Source of the DNA: Panax quinquefolius
Taxonomy: Eukaryota; Streptophyta; Magnoliopsida; Apiales; Araliaceae
Direction of reading: 5' to 3'
Assembly (NCBI GenBank): GCA_020205615.1
Contig: CM035169.1
Coordinates: 21,676,540 to 21,740,539 of the forward strand
Length of the DNA stretch: 64,000 nucleotides
Position 1 is the first letter of the stretch; every line of letters starts with the position of its first letter. Positions 62,743 to 64,000 of this stretch are shown here, piece after piece. The translations under genes and the position numbers were made by a program. The notes beneath the pieces were generated by a model that was given only the letters and a program-made list of their open reading frames with translations, ran no database searches and was not told the origin of the DNA.

Positions 62743-64000
62743 ATGGCAGACTCCACCGCTAAACCCAGTTTACAAAAACATGAGAAAGATCTCAAGTCCT
62801 TGGAAAATAGGATGGAACAACTCCAAATGATGATGGAGAGGAGCTTTGAGCAGACGAAGGAGCAGTTCGAAGTGGTAACCGGTACGCAGCAACGAATTCA
62901 ATCCTCTCATGAAGAACTTTCGAAGAACATAGGTGAAGCACTAGAATCCCTCTTGAATCGATCGATCCAAAGTGAAGTAAGTGCTAATTCTAATGGTCTG
63001 AGTAAGACAACATCGATTGATGACGGTGTTAATTGGGCTACAAATCTCCAAGTCTCAAATTCAGCAGCTGGACTGAATCCTTCATTGATTTCACAGTCTA
63101 TTATCCCTATCTCTGTACCTGCTACCCTTGTTCAAATTGGAACCACTTCTACTCCATTAACCACACCGCAAACTTTCAGTTCTTACACTAACAATTTTTC
63201 CCTCATTACAAGACCTCCCATTCAGATTCCAAACAATAATCCAGTACCTACAACTCCATTCAGCCACATAATTACACATCCACCCACAGAACCCGTCACC
63301 AGACCCTATACAAATAATCAGAATATCACCATTCCGAGGTACCCCTTCAGTGGTACATTATGGAACCCCTATGTGGAACCTCCACCTCCTATAGGAACAA
63401 CCCAGTCTATGCCTGATCACATTTCCCTGGTAATTTGTATTCAGTACACCATAACTCTTCTAACCCTTATATGTAATATGGACCAAACTCTACCACTGGT
63501 AACCCACAATCTTGGGGAGTTCCCCTTGAAGTTCCACAATACAGGCCTCACAACCCTTTTCTGCCCTTTCCAATGCCAAAAATGGACTTCCCAAAATTCG
63601 AAGGAAAAGATCCTAGAGGTTGGTTGAAAAAGTGTGAAATTTTTTTCCAGTTGAATCCTCTCATGGATTCCAGAACTAAGGTTCTATATGCAGCTCTATA
63701 TCTGGAGGGAGAAGCTGATATTTGGTATCAATCTCTTCAAGAGGAACAACCCTGGCTGCTTTGGGAGGACTTCATTCAACATATTTGTAGTAGATTTGCC
63801 TCTAGAGCACATGAGAACTTGACTGGGCAATTTAATAAACTTACACAAAGAGGCAAAGTTGATGAGTATATCAAAAAGTTTGAGGAGTTAAAAACCTTTA
63901 TGTTGGCTCAGAACAAAAGTTACAGAGAAGAATATTTTGTAGAGAGTTTCTTAAGTGGGTTAAAGGATGAAATTACTACTGACCCTATATGTAGTGAAAC
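62743..64000 (+). pseudogene. Gag polyprotein, frameshifted, continues past window
   Basis: The ORF from ATG 62743 encodes a coiled-coil N-terminus (SLENRMEQLQMMMERSFEQ) and a Pro/Thr/Asn-rich linker. At about 63415-63425 the conserved reading moves to another frame by one base and meets TAA at 63474. It then continues through MPKMDFPKFEGKDPRGWL and the capsid helices GEADIWYQSLQEEQ, SRFASRAHENLTGQFNKL and FLSGLKDEI to the window end. The capsid core itself is free of stops, so the element is young or little damaged. Confidence 0.8.

Larger units (their letters stand above)
62393..64000 (+). mobile_element. Short-LTR gypsy retrotransposon (Reina-like), 5' part, runs off window
   Basis: A probable 5' LTR (62393-62709, TGTTGG...ATAACA) is followed after three bases by TGGTATCAAAGC (62713), the initiator-Met primer-binding site. 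Gag starts at 62743. The LTR of about 317 bp and the gag core (MDFPKFEGKDPRGWLKKCE) fit chromoviruses of the Reina type; pol is outside the window. The element lies on the upstream side of SPX4. Confidence 0.8.

Overview
This is nuclear DNA from a flowering plant, most likely a dicot. It carries intron-rich genes with GT/AG splice sites, plant-specific families (SnRK1 kinase, GNOM-type ARF-GEF, PHO1, SPX4), Ty3-gypsy retrotransposons of the Tat, Tekay-like and Reina-like kinds, Stowaway MITEs, and a nuclear tRNA-Ala. Order or species cannot be fixed from this window.

Layout. 1-7460: nested gypsy remains; a minus-strand long LTR cut off by the window edge sits inside the integrase of a decayed Tat-lineage element with an antisense extra ORF, a tandem-repeat block and a 3' LTR. 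9365-17800: SnRK1 catalytic alpha subunit (KIN10 type), 10 coding exons and a 2.8 kb leader intron holding a MITE within a MITE. 20230-26200: GNL1-type ARF-GEF. 29318-45448: a DNA transposon with terminal inverted repeats of about 120-150 bp that carried a small gene for a GRF zinc-finger protein with a C-terminal membrane anchor. It was later hit by a 1.1 kb inverted-repeat element, a solo LTR with a second solo LTR inside it, an internally deleted Tekay-like retrotransposon and a Stowaway MITE. Target-site duplications (AAGAT, ATATA, AGTAG) let the order of events be unpicked. 45788-50374: VTI11-type Qb-SNARE. 50772-50844: tRNA-Ala(UGC). 50962-53924: a PLDRP1/At5g39570-like disordered repeat protein with broken frames. 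55953-59484: PHO1-family phosphate exporter. 60183-61062: 3' part of SPX4 on the minus strand. 62393-64000: start of a short-LTR gypsy element.

Functional links. GNL1 and VTI11 both serve endomembrane traffic. PHO1-like and SPX4 are convergent neighbours, both with SPX domains that read inositol pyrophosphate/phosphate status. SnRK1 is the energy sensor. The link by position is strongest for the PHO1/SPX4 pair.

Caution. Several otherwise intact genes (SnRK1, GNL1, SPX4, PLDRP1-like) carry single small indels, and the two LTRs of one element differ mostly by small indels at CG and CNG sites. This pattern suggests base-calling errors at methylated cytosines and homopolymers rather than true gene death.
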